Both the position numbers and the translations under genes were made by a program. Below are positions 1-6,427 of a DNA stretch of 6,454 nucleotides, in pieces (positions within the stretch are counted from its first letter, which is position 1; every line of letters begins with the position of its first letter). A model generated the notes under the pieces. That model ran no database searches, was not told the origin of the DNA, and saw nothing but the letters and a program-made list of their open reading frames with translations. This DNA is from an uncultured Verrucomicrobiota bacterium. Its GTDB lineage: Bacteria > Verrucomicrobiota > Kiritimatiellia > RFP12 > UBA1067. The stretch covers positions 1-6,454 of the forward strand of contig CAMNLN010000205.1 of NCBI GenBank assembly GCA_946543025.1, given 5' to 3'.

Positions 1-25
1 GAGACGATTCGCGTTTCTGCGCGGG

Positions 26-55
26 TTTTGGTATACTTTACGGACATTTTTCCGT
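26..55 (+). promoter_or_regulatory. valS promoter (extended -10) with dyad at the start of the leader
   Basis: A TATACT hexamer at 32-37 is preceded by TGG (29-31), giving an extended -10 element of the sigma-70 type, and by a T-tract at 26-29. The -35 is poor: the best candidate is TTCGCG at 8-13 with an 18-nt spacer, so the extended -10 probably carries the promoter. Transcription would start near 43-45. A perfect 5-bp dyad, ACGGA (40-44) and TCCGT (51-55) with a 6-nt loop, sits on the predicted start and could be a small leader hairpin or an operator. The same TTTTGGTATA string recurs before rpsL. The rest of 1-73 holds no gene that I can see. Confidence 0.6.
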
Positions 56-73
56 TAAGAGGCAGAGAAGACG

Positions 74-2782
74 ATGATGGACAAGCGTTATGACGCGAAG
101 GCGTCGGAAGCCAAATGGTATCCCATCTGGGAAAAGAACGGCTATTTTCATGACGAGCCGGGCGCGGGCGTGCCGTACTCGGTGGTCATCCCGCCGCCCA
201 ACGTGACGGGCATCCTGCACATGGGACACGCGCTCAACCAGACGATCCAGGACATCCTCGTCAGGTGGCGGCGCATGTGCGGCTTCAACACGCTGTGGTT
301 GCCGGGCACGGACCATGCGGGCATCGCTACGCAGAACGTGGTGGAGAAGGCGCTCAAGAAGGAGGGTAAGCGCCGCCAGGACCTCGGCCGTGAGGCGTTC
401 GTCGCGCGCGTGTGGGAGTGGAAGAAGCAGTACGGCGGCACGATCGTCCACCAGCAACGGATGCTCGGCAACTCGACCGATTGGCAGCGCGAGCGCTTTA
501 CGTTCGACGAGGGCTGCTCGAAGGCCGTCACGAAGGTGTTCTGCCAGCTCTTCGACGAGGGACTGATCTACAAGGGCAACTACATCGTGAACTGGTGCCC
601 GCGCTGCGGCACGGCGCTCGCGAACGACGAGGTGGAGCACGAGGCGAACCACGGCCACCTGTGGTACATCAAGTATCCCGTGGTGGGCAGCGCGAAGGGC
701 GCGGCCGGCGAGCCGTACAAGGACTACGTGATGGTGGCGACGACGCGTCCCGAGACGTTGCCGGGCGACACGGCCGTGGCGGTGAATCCGAAGGACGAGC
801 GCTACGCGCACCTCGTGGGCAAGACCGTGATCCTGCCGCTGACGAACCGCGAGATTCCCGTGATCTCCGACGATTACGTGGAGAAGGAATTCGGCACGGG
901 CATCGTGAAGATCACGCCCGCGCATGACCCGAACGACTTCCTCGTGGGCAAGCGCCACGGCCTGGAGGAGATCAACATCATGACCGACGACGGCCACATG
1001 AACGAGCTGGCCGGCGCCGCGTATGCGGGCATGGACCGGTTCCAGTGCCGTGAAAAGATCGTCGAAGACCTCGAGGCCGGCGGATTTCTCGACCACATCG
1101 AGGACTACGACAACCAGGTCGGCCACTGCTACCGCTGCCACGAGGTGGTGGAAAGCCGCCTCTCCAAGCAGTGGTTCGTGAAGATGAAGCCGCTCGCCGA
1201 GCCCGCCATCGCGGCGGTGAGGAGCGGCGAGGTCCGCTTCGTGCCAGACCGCTGGAGCAAGATCTACTTCAACTGGATGGAGAACATCCAGGACTGGTGC
1301 ATTTCGCGCCAGCTCTGGTGGGGGCACCGCATTCCCGCTTACTACCTGCCCGCGAGGGACGGCGAGGAGCCGCAGTTCGTGGTGGCGGAGTCGCCGGAGG
1401 CCGCGCTTGAAAAGGCGCAGTCGATCCCCGGCTTCGAGAACCTGACGGCGGCCGACCTGAAGCAGGACGAGGACGTGCTTGACACCTGGTTCAGCTCCTG
1501 GCTGTGGCCGTTCTCCACGCTCGGCTGGCCGGAGAAGACGGCCGACCTCGACTACTACTATCCCACAACCGACCTCGTGACGGCGCAGGACATCATCTTC
1601 TTCTGGGTGGCCCGCATGATGATGGCCGGCATCCATTTCATGAAGAAGCCGCCGTTCAGGAACATCGTCATTCACGGCATCGTGCGCGACGCGCAGGGCC
1701 GGAAGATGTCGAAGTCCCTCGGCAACTCGCTCGACCCGCTGGAGCTGATTGACGCCTACTCCGCCGACGCGCTCCGCTTCTCCATCGCCCTCATCACGTC
1801 GCTCGACTGCGACTCGAAGGTGAGCAAGGAGAAGTTCGAGGTCGGCCGTAACTTCTGCACCAAGATCTGGAACGCCGCCCGCTTCATCGAAATGAATCGC
1901 GAAGCGATACCGCAGGCGGGATTCGGGGCCGCCGGAAGCTCCGTCCAGTTGTCCACGGACGAGAAGCACATTCTCCTCGCCTGCGACAAGGCGTGCGCGA
2001 AGATGAAGGACCTGCTGGAGAAGTATCGCATCCAGGACGGCGCGCTTGCCGTGTACGACTTCTTCTGGACGCAGATCTGCGACTGGTACGTGGAGTACGC
2101 GAAGGACGCGCCCGACAAGGCCGTCGCGTTCGCGATTCTGCGCGATGTCTTCTGGAAAGCGCTCCGCCTGCTGCATCCCTACATGCCGTTCGTCACCGAG
2201 GAGGTGGCGCACCAGCTCGGCTTCCTCGGCGAGAACGAGACGATTCTCCGCGCCGCGTATCCCACGGGCTACACGGACGAGGAAAAGAAGACGTGGGGCC
2301 TCACGGACGAGGTCTACGACTACGTGAACGCCAAGCGCGAGATGATTACCGCCGGCCGTGCCTTGCGCGCGGAGTACAAGGTGAATCCCTCTGCGTTCGT
2401 GAAGGTGACGATCGACGCGAAGGACGCCGCCACGGCGGCGCAGCTTGCGGCCGATCTCGCCTCGATGCAGAAAGCCTTGCGCGCAGAGGCGATTGAGATC
2501 GTCTCCGACGGCGCCGACCGCGCGATGCCCGGCACGCTTACGAAGCTCGGCACCATCTACCTCTCGCTGGAAGGGTTGGTGGACAAGGCCGCCGAGGCCA
2601 AGCGTATCGCCGCCGAACTGCAGAAGACGCAAGGTTTCATCAAGTCGATTGACGCGAAGCTCTCGAACGAGAACTTCGTGGCGCACGCGCCGGCGGCGAT
2701 CGTCGAGGGCCAGAAGGCGAAGCGTGCCGAGCTGGTGGCGAACGTCGCCAAGCTCGAGAAACTCGCCAGGCTCTTTGCCTAG
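74..2782 (+). CDS. valS: Valyl-tRNA synthetase
   Basis: Class Ia aminoacyl-tRNA synthetase that activates valine with ATP and charges tRNA-Val in the cytoplasm; it also hydrolyses mischarged Thr-tRNA-Val. The HIGH signature is HMGH at residues 49-52 after PPNVTG, and KMSKS is at 544-548. The CP1 editing domain shows TTRPETLPGDTAV (223-235) and PAHDPND (282-288). Two zinc-knuckle-like pairs occur: C175/C178 in NWCPRCG, and C352/C355 before the SKQWFVKM segment. Further class Ia landmarks are WWGHRIP (415-421), DTWFSSWLWPFSTLGWP (470-486) and DIIFFWVARMM (506-516). The anticodon-binding domain covers about 630-760. Residues about 835-902 form the C-terminal coiled-coil arm with KLSNENFVAHAP. 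At 902 residues it is of normal family length and intact. Two ATGs lie in tandem (74 and 77); AAGAGG (57-62) suits the first and AGAAG (66-70) the second, so the start is uncertain by one codon. It stands alone and converges on the next gene. Confidence 0.98.
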   Translation: MMDKRYDAKASEAKWYPIWEKNGYFHDEPGAGVPYSVVIPPPNVTGILHMGHALNQTIQDILVRWRRMCGFNTLWLPGTDHAGIATQNVVEKALKKEGKRRQDLGREAFVARVWEWKKQYGGTIVHQQRMLGNSTDWQRERFTFDEGCSKAVTKVFCQLFDEGLIYKGNYIVNWCPRCGTALANDEVEHEANHGHLWYIKYPVVGSAKGAAGEPYKDYVMVATTRPETLPGDTAVAVNPKDERYAHLVGKTVILPLTNREIPVISDDYVEKEFGTGIVKITPAHDPNDFLVGKRHGLEEINIMTDDGHMNELAGAAYAGMDRFQCREKIVEDLEAGGFLDHIEDYDNQVGHCYRCHEVVESRLSKQWFVKMKPLAEPAIAAVRSGEVRFVPDRWSKIYFNWMENIQDWCISRQLWWGHRIPAYYLPARDGEEPQFVVAESPEAALEKAQSIPGFENLTAADLKQDEDVLDTWFSSWLWPFSTLGWPEKTADLDYYYPTTDLVTAQDIIFFWVARMMMAGIHFMKKPPFRNIVIHGIVRDAQGRKMSKSLGNSLDPLELIDAYSADALRFSIALITSLDCDSKVSKEKFEVGRNFCTKIWNAARFIEMNREAIPQAGFGAAGSSVQLSTDEKHILLACDKACAKMKDLLEKYRIQDGALAVYDFFWTQICDWYVEYAKDAPDKAVAFAILRDVFWKALRLLHPYMPFVTEEVAHQLGFLGENETILRAAYPTGYTDEEKKTWGLTDEVYDYVNAKREMITAGRALRAEYKVNPSAFVKVTIDAKDAATAAQLAADLASMQKALRAEAIEIVSDGADRAMPGTLTKLGTIYLSLEGLVDKAAEAKRIAAELQKTQGFIKSIDAKLSNENFVAHAPAAIVEGQKAKRAELVANVAKLEKLARLFA

Positions 2783-2806
2783 CAGGCGAAACGGCGGAAC
2801 GGCTTG

Positions 2807-3058
2807 CTATCGTGCGGCCTTTTGGGCATGGTTGCGACGGAAGACCGCCCAACCGATGACGGCAGCCGCGTAAAGGCTGAGGCCGGAAAAGGCGAAAACC
2901 CACAGCGAGGCGTTGCCGGACGAGCCGATCTGGTTGGCCTCCGCCTCGCGAACGGCAAAGCCAAGCAGCAAGAAGAAGAGCGATGCGCAGGTGCAAGCGA
3001 TCGCTTTCCGTCTGGTGCAGAACGGCTTGCGGACAGGTTCTAGAGGATGTCGGCCCAT
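2807..3058 (-). CDS. Small membrane protein of unknown function (83 aa)
   Basis: I do not recognise a family. The protein has a basic N-terminus (RKPFCTRRK, residues 10-18), a first hydrophobic stretch at about 19-36, a short loop, and a second one at about 51-73, ending in a basic tail (RRNHAQKAAR). By the positive-inside rule it is a two-helix inner-membrane protein with both ends in the cytoplasm. Alternatively the first helix is a signal peptide: AEA before N42 resembles a signal peptidase I site, which would leave one C-terminal anchor. The ATG lies inside the end of the pseudouridine synthase gene (19-nt overlap) with no clear Shine-Dalgarno, so translation probably depends on coupling. 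It is the last gene of the minus-strand cluster and stops 24 nt from the end of valS. The hydrophobic pattern and the overlap typical of this cluster support it as real, but a gene this short is less certain than its neighbours. Confidence 0.7.
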   Translation of the reverse strand: MGRHPLEPVRKPFCTRRKAIACTCASLFFLLLGFAVREAEANQIGSSGNASLWVFAFSGLSLYAAAVIGWAVFRRNHAQKAAR

Positions 3059-3978
3059 GGCGGGAAGGGGGTGCGAATTTCCGTCTCGTCACCGGAGACG
3101 GGGTGACGAAAGCGGGCGGCCAGCGCGTGCAGACAGTGCCCGACCTGGTTCTCGACGGCGAAGGCGCCGTAGAGACGGTCGTTGACGATGTGCAAGCCTG
3201 CAAGCGCGAGCTGGACGCGAATCTGATGGGTGACGCCCGTGTAGATGGTTACCTCCAGAAGCGTACGCTCTTCGTTGGCGACAGTCGTACGGGCGAGCGG
3301 GCGGAAGTTCGTGACGGCGTGAAGCGGCGCGGGGTGCCGAACATCGCGTGTCAGGCGGGCGCGGGAGATGTCCGTCATCTTGCAGTAGGAGAGACCGGGC
3401 ACGTGGACAAGATCGTTCTCCAAGGTTCCGCCGACGGCCACGGATCCCTCGACGAGCGCGAGGTAGGTTTTCTTCACCGTCTGGGCGGCGAACTGGGCGC
3501 GGAGGTTCTCAAACGCCGCCGCCGTACGGGCAACGAGCACGAGTCCGGAGGTGTCCGCATCGATACGGTGAAGCGCACCGGCCATGAGCGGCTGATCGCC
3601 GATCTCGCGTACGTCCGGCCAGCGGGCGACGACGCCGTTCATGAGCGTACCCGTCTCATGGCAGGTAAGCGGTTGTACCGGTTGGGCAGGCGGCTTGTCG
3701 AACGCAAGCAAGGCGTCGTCCTCGAAGAGGCAGCGCACATGGATCGAACGGTCCGGCACGACACGGTTGTCGGTCGCCTCGGCGAGGCGCTTGACCAGCA
3801 CCTCCGCACCAGAGGAAAGTTTCTGCCCCTTGAGAGCAGGGCGCCCGTCAACCAGCACATTTCCGGCGGCACACGCCTCTCGACAGAATGCGCGCGTCGA
3901 CGTCGGGAAACGAGACAACAAAGCGGCGTCCAGCCGGACGCCGCTCGTTTCAGACTGAAAGGATACGTTCTCAATCAT
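3040..3978 (-). CDS. RluA-family RNA pseudouridine synthase
   Basis: Isomerises uridine to pseudouridine in rRNA or tRNA; the target cannot be told from sequence alone. An S4-like RNA-binding domain fills about residues 12-65 (RLDAALLSRFP, then NVLVDGRPALKGQKLSSGAEV). The catalytic domain follows, with EDDALLAFDKPP at 86-97. The catalytic motif HRIDADTSGLVL is at 137-148, where D140 is the catalytic aspartate of the family (usual form HRLDxxTSGL). TYLALVEG is at 171-178, TGVTHQIRVQLA at 247-258, DRLYGA at 267-272 and LHALAARFRHP at 283-293. Length (312) is usual for S4-containing RluA/RluC/RluD relatives. One oddity is Val249 and Gln256 where the family typically has Arg and His (TGRTHQIRVH). 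The ATG overlaps the end of the lipoprotein gene by 8 nt and has no strong Shine-Dalgarno, suggesting coupling. I give no rluA/C/D symbol because the subfamily is unresolved. Confidence 0.94.
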   Translation of the reverse strand: MIENVSFQSETSGVRLDAALLSRFPTSTRAFCREACAAGNVLVDGRPALKGQKLSSGAEVLVKRLAEATDNRVVPDRSIHVRCLFEDDALLAFDKPPAQPVQPLTCHETGTLMNGVVARWPDVREIGDQPLMAGALHRIDADTSGLVLVARTAAAFENLRAQFAAQTVKKTYLALVEGSVAVGGTLENDLVHVPGLSYCKMTDISRARLTRDVRHPAPLHAVTNFRPLARTTVANEERTLLEVTIYTGVTHQIRVQLALAGLHIVNDRLYGAFAVENQVGHCLHALAARFRHPVSGDETEIRTPFPPWADIL

Positions 3979-4171
3979 AGGCTGGACCAGACGGCGAATT
4001 CATCGGAAGGGGAATCATGCCTTCCCAACCCTGGTTGCGCGCCCACGGCAAGTCGGAATCCTCGGCGGTGTCCGCAATGCAACCGGCAAGGCATCCAATG
4101 GCCAACAAGGCCAGAAAGAGCCTTAGCCAGCTGCTCGCCCGCGCGTCAATGTCACTCTGCGGAAACGACAT
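3971..4171 (-). CDS. Small lipoprotein of unknown function (66 aa)
   Basis: A lipoprotein precursor by its N-terminus: residues 1-17 contain two Arg, followed by a hydrophobic core (about 18-27) and the lipobox LAGC at 28-31, with Cys31 as the lipidated residue after signal peptidase II cleavage. The mature part is only about 36 residues and starts CIADTAEDSDLPW. It is acidic at first, then Trp/Pro-rich with DLPWARNQGWEG, and seems too short to fold as an enzyme. With Ile at position +2 it has no Asp inner-membrane retention signal by the E. coli rule, so an outer-membrane location is possible. The ATG lies 20 nt inside the upstream coiled-coil gene, with a close AAGGG just before it; the stop overlaps the start of the pseudouridine synthase gene by 8 nt. 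I do not recognise a named family. The lipobox and the tight overlaps argue that it is real. Confidence 0.8.
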   Translation of the reverse strand: MSFPQSDIDARASSWLRLFLALLAIGCLAGCIADTAEDSDLPWARNQGWEGMIPLPMNSPSGPAYD

Positions 4172-5294
4172 CGCCCTTCGCGGCCTTTGCTTGTTCCCAA
4201 TCGCGGAGAATGTCTGCCATCACGTAGTTCTTGCCTTGGATGAGCTGACGAAGACGGATGTGGCCAACATACAAATCCTTTGTGCCGTTGGCACCCTTGC
4301 GGCGAACACCCATCTCCAGGGGCGGCAGCGGATTCTGGCGCTCCGGACCGAGAAGCTCCTGCATCGCCTCGTCGGAGAACTGGACGATGGCGAACATCAG
4401 CTCGTTGTTGACGTACACGAGCGTTCCCTTGTCGCCGGCAGGAAGCGAGGTGACGGCGGAGCCGGGCGTGGCGGCGACGGTCTGCGAAGCGGCCTGCTTC
4501 TTGAGCATCTGCATCAGCTGCTCTTTTACCTTCTTTTCCTTCGCGAGCTCTTCCAGCGCCTCTTCGGTCTTCTGCTTCTCGTTCGTCACGTCATCCTTGA
4601 GGGAAGCAATCTCGGAGTTTTGTTCCTCGACCTGCGCCTTTGCCTTCTGCAACTGCTCCTCGACGGTCTTCTTCTGGTCCTCGAGGTCGGCGATGGTACC
4701 CTCGTGCTTGACAATCGTTCCCTTGTCCTTGCGCGCGTCGACCAGACGCTCGTTGTACTCGCGCACGAGCTTTTCCAGTGCTTCGCGGAGCTTCTTGAGT
4801 TCGGCACGGGTCGAGTTGAGGTTCGAGCGCTGCGCGTTGGCACGGTCAAACAGCTGGTCGAGCAGTTCCTGCGCCGTGCCCGGGCCGCTCTTCACGAAGT
4901 CTCCGGGATGCCCCATGTCGGGAATCTTGTTCCCTTCCGCGTCCACTTGATACAGCACACGCAGTTGCGCGCGCTTCGAGTTCCAGTCGAAGGTTTCGTT
5001 GTTGGCTGTCTCCAGCGCCCAGTTGTAGTCCTCCAGCAGGTTCTTCTTCTGGGGCGTATCGACCTCCTTGGCCTCGACGGGCGAGACGTCCTGATGGGCC
5101 TCGTGGTCGGTATTCGCCGGCGCAGGGGCGTTGGCCTTCTCGATCGTTCCCGCCAACTTGACGAGGGAATCGGCGAACTGGTCGTTCCGCTCCGAAAGGA
5201 GTTCCCGTTTTTCGTAGAGCTTGATCTCGAAAAACAAAGCGACACCCGCGACCGCAAGGATCACGTACACAAGCGCATGCACAGCCTTATTCAT
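4152..5294 (-). CDS. Membrane-anchored coiled-coil protein with C-terminal beta domain, unknown function
   Basis: I do not recognise a named family. One N-terminal transmembrane helix (about residues 6-22, HALVYVILAVAGVALFF) anchors the protein with a very short cytoplasmic end; a cleaved signal peptide is less likely because no cleavage site is evident. A low-complexity Ala/Pro linker is at about 54-62. Residues 85-135 hold an aromatic segment (NWALETANNETFDWNSKRAQLRV without breaks beyond this). A long heptad-rich, Lys/Glu-rich coiled coil runs about 142-265. After a Thr/Ala/Ser linker (270-285) comes a compact, predicted beta-rich domain (288-366): GTLVYVNNELMFAIV at 290-304, a stretch ending EMGVRRKG, then LYVGHIRL and NYVMADILRDW. 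This reminds me of short SH3/OB-like C-terminal domains on coiled-coil proteins in Verrucomicrobiota and relatives, from memory only. The start is supported by GAGG at 5305-5308, 10 nt upstream. First gene of the minus cluster; its end overlaps the lipoprotein gene by 20 nt. A periplasmic scaffold or spacer role is inference. Confidence 0.88.
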   Translation of the reverse strand: MNKAVHALVYVILAVAGVALFFEIKLYEKRELLSERNDQFADSLVKLAGTIEKANAPAPANTDHEAHQDVSPVEAKEVDTPQKKNLLEDYNWALETANNETFDWNSKRAQLRVLYQVDAEGNKIPDMGHPGDFVKSGPGTAQELLDQLFDRANAQRSNLNSTRAELKKLREALEKLVREYNERLVDARKDKGTIVKHEGTIADLEDQKKTVEEQLQKAKAQVEEQNSEIASLKDDVTNEKQKTEEALEELAKEKKVKEQLMQMLKKQAASQTVAATPGSAVTSLPAGDKGTLVYVNNELMFAIVQFSDEAMQELLGPERQNPLPPLEMGVRRKGANGTKDLYVGHIRLRQLIQGKNYVMADILRDWEQAKAAKGDVVSAE

Positions 5295-5391
5295 TTTACA
5301 TATACCTCAATTGGTCTGATTGCGGAGACGCCAGAGAAGAGACTGGGGCCTCACGGGTGAATAGGATAGTGAAAAATCGGCGATAAGGCAA
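5295..5391 (-). promoter_or_regulatory. Promoter and leader of the four-gene minus-strand cluster
   Basis: Reading the minus strand, TTGCCT (5391-5386) is separated by exactly 17 nt from TATCCT (5368-5363), each matching the sigma-70 consensus at four of six positions. Transcription would start near 5355, leaving a leader of about 60 nt. GAGG (5308-5305) is the ribosome binding site, 10 nt before the ATG at 5294. A decoy ATG followed at once by TAA (5301-5296) lies between the two. A short CCAG/CTGG dyad with an 8-nt loop lies in the leader and looks too weak to matter. The promoter for rpsL lies back to back with this one. Confidence 0.5.
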
Positions 5392-5417
5392 CTGGAAAAT
5401 GCGGAAATTTTGCCCCC

Positions 5418-5472
5418 TTGCATGATGCCGCAGTTTTTGGTATATTATCCGTCCGTTTTGGAAAAGTAAGGA
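5418..5472 (+). promoter_or_regulatory. rpsL-rpsG promoter and ribosome binding site
   Basis: TTGCAT at 5418-5423 and TATATT at 5441-5446 are separated by an ideal 17-nt spacer. TGG before the -10 makes it an extended -10 promoter, and a T-tract (5434-5438) precedes that. This is the best sigma-70-like promoter in the window, as expected for ribosomal protein genes. Transcription would start near 5452-5454, giving a leader of about 30 nt. TAAGGA at 5467-5472 is the Shine-Dalgarno, 11 nt before the ATG at 5484. Confidence 0.75.
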
Positions 5473-5483
5473 AAAGAACATTC

Positions 5484-5867
5484 ATGCCGACCATTAATCA
5501 GCTGATTCGCAAGGGGCGTCGTCCCCTCGCCACGCATTCGAAGTCGCCGGCGCTGAAGGCTTGCCCGCAGCGTCGCGGCGTGTGTCTCGTCGTGAAGACG
5601 ATGACGCCCAAGAAGCCGAACTCCGCCCTTCGGAAGGTCGCCCGTGTGCGCCTGACGACGGGCGTCGAGGTGACGGCCTACATCCCCGGCGAAGGCCACA
5701 ACCTGCAGGAGCACAGCGTGGTGCTCGTGCGCGGCGGCCGTGTGAAGGACCTCCCTGGCGTGCGCTACCACATCGTGCGCGGCGTGCTGGACTCGCTCGG
5801 CGTCTCCGGCCGCAACCGCAGCCGCTCGAAGTACGGCGTCAAGCACCAGAAGGAAGAGAAGAAGTAA
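5484..5867 (+). CDS. rpsL: 30S ribosomal protein S12
   Basis: Protein of the 30S decoding centre that helps monitor codon-anticodon pairing. It is recognised along its whole length: MPTINQLIRKG at the start, PALKACPQRRGVC (22-34), TPKKPNSALRKVARVRL (41-57), GEGHNLQEHSVVLVRGG (69-85), VKDLPGVRYHIVRG (87-100) and a basic C-terminus. At 127 residues it is close to the usual 123-125; the extra residues are a charged tail, HQKEEKK. Lys43 and Lys88, the classical streptomycin-resistance positions (42 and 87 without Met), are both wild type, so the allele should be sensitive. Asp89, the residue methylthiolated by RimO in E. coli, is present. The frame stays open upstream to an ATG at 5418, but that lies on the -35 element and homology begins at MPTINQ, so 5484 is the start. 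First gene of a two-gene unit with rpsG, 11 nt apart. Confidence 0.98.
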   Translation: MPTINQLIRKGRRPLATHSKSPALKACPQRRGVCLVVKTMTPKKPNSALRKVARVRLTTGVEVTAYIPGEGHNLQEHSVVLVRGGRVKDLPGVRYHIVRGVLDSLGVSGRNRSRSKYGVKHQKEEKK

Positions 5868-5870
5868 GGG
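5866..5870 (+). promoter_or_regulatory. Ribosome binding site of rpsG overlapping the rpsL stop
   Basis: AAGGG shares its first two bases with the TAA stop of rpsL and lies 8 nt before the ATG of rpsG at 5879. Ribosomes ending S12 therefore sit over the S7 initiation region, which fits coupled translation of the pair. Confidence 0.6.
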
Positions 5871-5878
5871 ACTAGGCC

Positions 5879-6400
5879 ATGTCAAGACGCGCAAAGAAGA
5901 TTGAGAAGCGGGTATCCGTCGATCCCAAGTTCAATTCCGAGCTGATCGCCCACGTGATCCGCGTGATCATGAGGGACGGCAAGAAGACCACGGCCGAGCG
6001 CATCGTGTACGGCGCGGTCGAGAAGATCAAGGAAGCGGTCGAGAAGGATCCGTCCAAGTTCGAGAAGGGCGAGGGCGATCAGAAGACGGTCGTGAAGGAT
6101 CCTCTGGAGATCATCTCGCAGGCCATCGAGAACATGAAGCCGAAGGTGGAGGTGAAGACCCGCCGCGTGGGCGGCACCACCTACCCGGTGCCCGTGGAGA
6201 TCAACCCGGTCCGCCAGCTCTCGCTCGCGCTCCGCTGGATGACGACGTTCGCCGGCGCTCGCCACGGCATGGGCATGCCCGCCGCCGTCGCCGCCGAGAT
6301 CGTCGAGGCGTTCCAGGGTCAGGGCAACGTCATCAAGAAGCGCGACGACGTGCACAAGATGGCGCAGGCAAACAAGGCGTTCGCGCACTACGCGTGGTAA
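5879..6400 (+). CDS. rpsG: 30S ribosomal protein S7
   Basis: Primary-binding protein of the 30S head that nucleates folding of the 3' domain of 16S rRNA and contacts E-site tRNA. Landmarks are DPKFNSELIAHVI (15-27), MRDGKKTTAERIVYGA (31-46), the RNA-binding beta hairpin VKTRRVGGTTYPVPVEI (92-108), LALRW (116-120), and the C-terminal KKRDDVHKMAQANKAFAHYAW without its last residues (153-171). At 173 residues it exceeds the common 156-residue bacterial form. Compared with E. coli S7 from memory, the excess is about 17 residues within positions 45-73, where a charged Lys/Glu/Asp stretch (EKDPSKFEKGEGDQK) lengthens the helix-loop before DPLEIISQAIENMKP. The core motifs are intact, so the protein should be functional. 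It follows rpsL by 11 nt, and a terminator begins 27 nt after its stop, where fusA often follows in other bacteria. Confidence 0.97.
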   Translation: MSRRAKKIEKRVSVDPKFNSELIAHVIRVIMRDGKKTTAERIVYGAVEKIKEAVEKDPSKFEKGEGDQKTVVKDPLEIISQAIENMKPKVEVKTRRVGGTTYPVPVEINPVRQLSLALRWMTTFAGARHGMGMPAAVAAEIVEAFQGQGNVIKKRDDVHKMAQANKAFAHYAW

Positions 6401-6427
6401 TCGCCCACCAACTTTTCCAGAACGAAG

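Noticed and set aside
38..2686. An 882-codon open frame on the minus strand, antisense to valS
   Set aside because: It is exactly in codon register with valS, so an antisense stop needs TTA, CTA or TCA codons in valS, which are avoided in this GC-rich gene. Its translation is Arg/His/Leu/Val-rich with no recognisable domain, while valS is unmistakable.
2774..2823. Possible bidirectional terminator between valS and the small membrane gene
   Set aside because: Two competing short stems can be drawn (7 bp with a 3-nt loop around the valS stop, and 7 bp with a 14-nt loop at 2781-2808), each with a G-U pair, and neither is followed directly by a T-tract. Too weak to call.
2983..5360. Long plus-strand open frames (2983-4227 and 4017-5360) opposite the minus-strand cluster
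   Set aside because: They are in codon register with the pseudouridine synthase and coiled-coil genes respectively and arise from the same codon bias. The minus-strand products have a catalytic motif, a lipobox, a transmembrane helix and heptads; the plus-strand ones show nothing.
5418..5483. N-terminal extension of S12 from the ATG at 5418
   Set aside because: The ATG lies on the -35 hexamer of the rpsL promoter, the extension has no S12 homology, and a Shine-Dalgarno fits the ATG at 5484.
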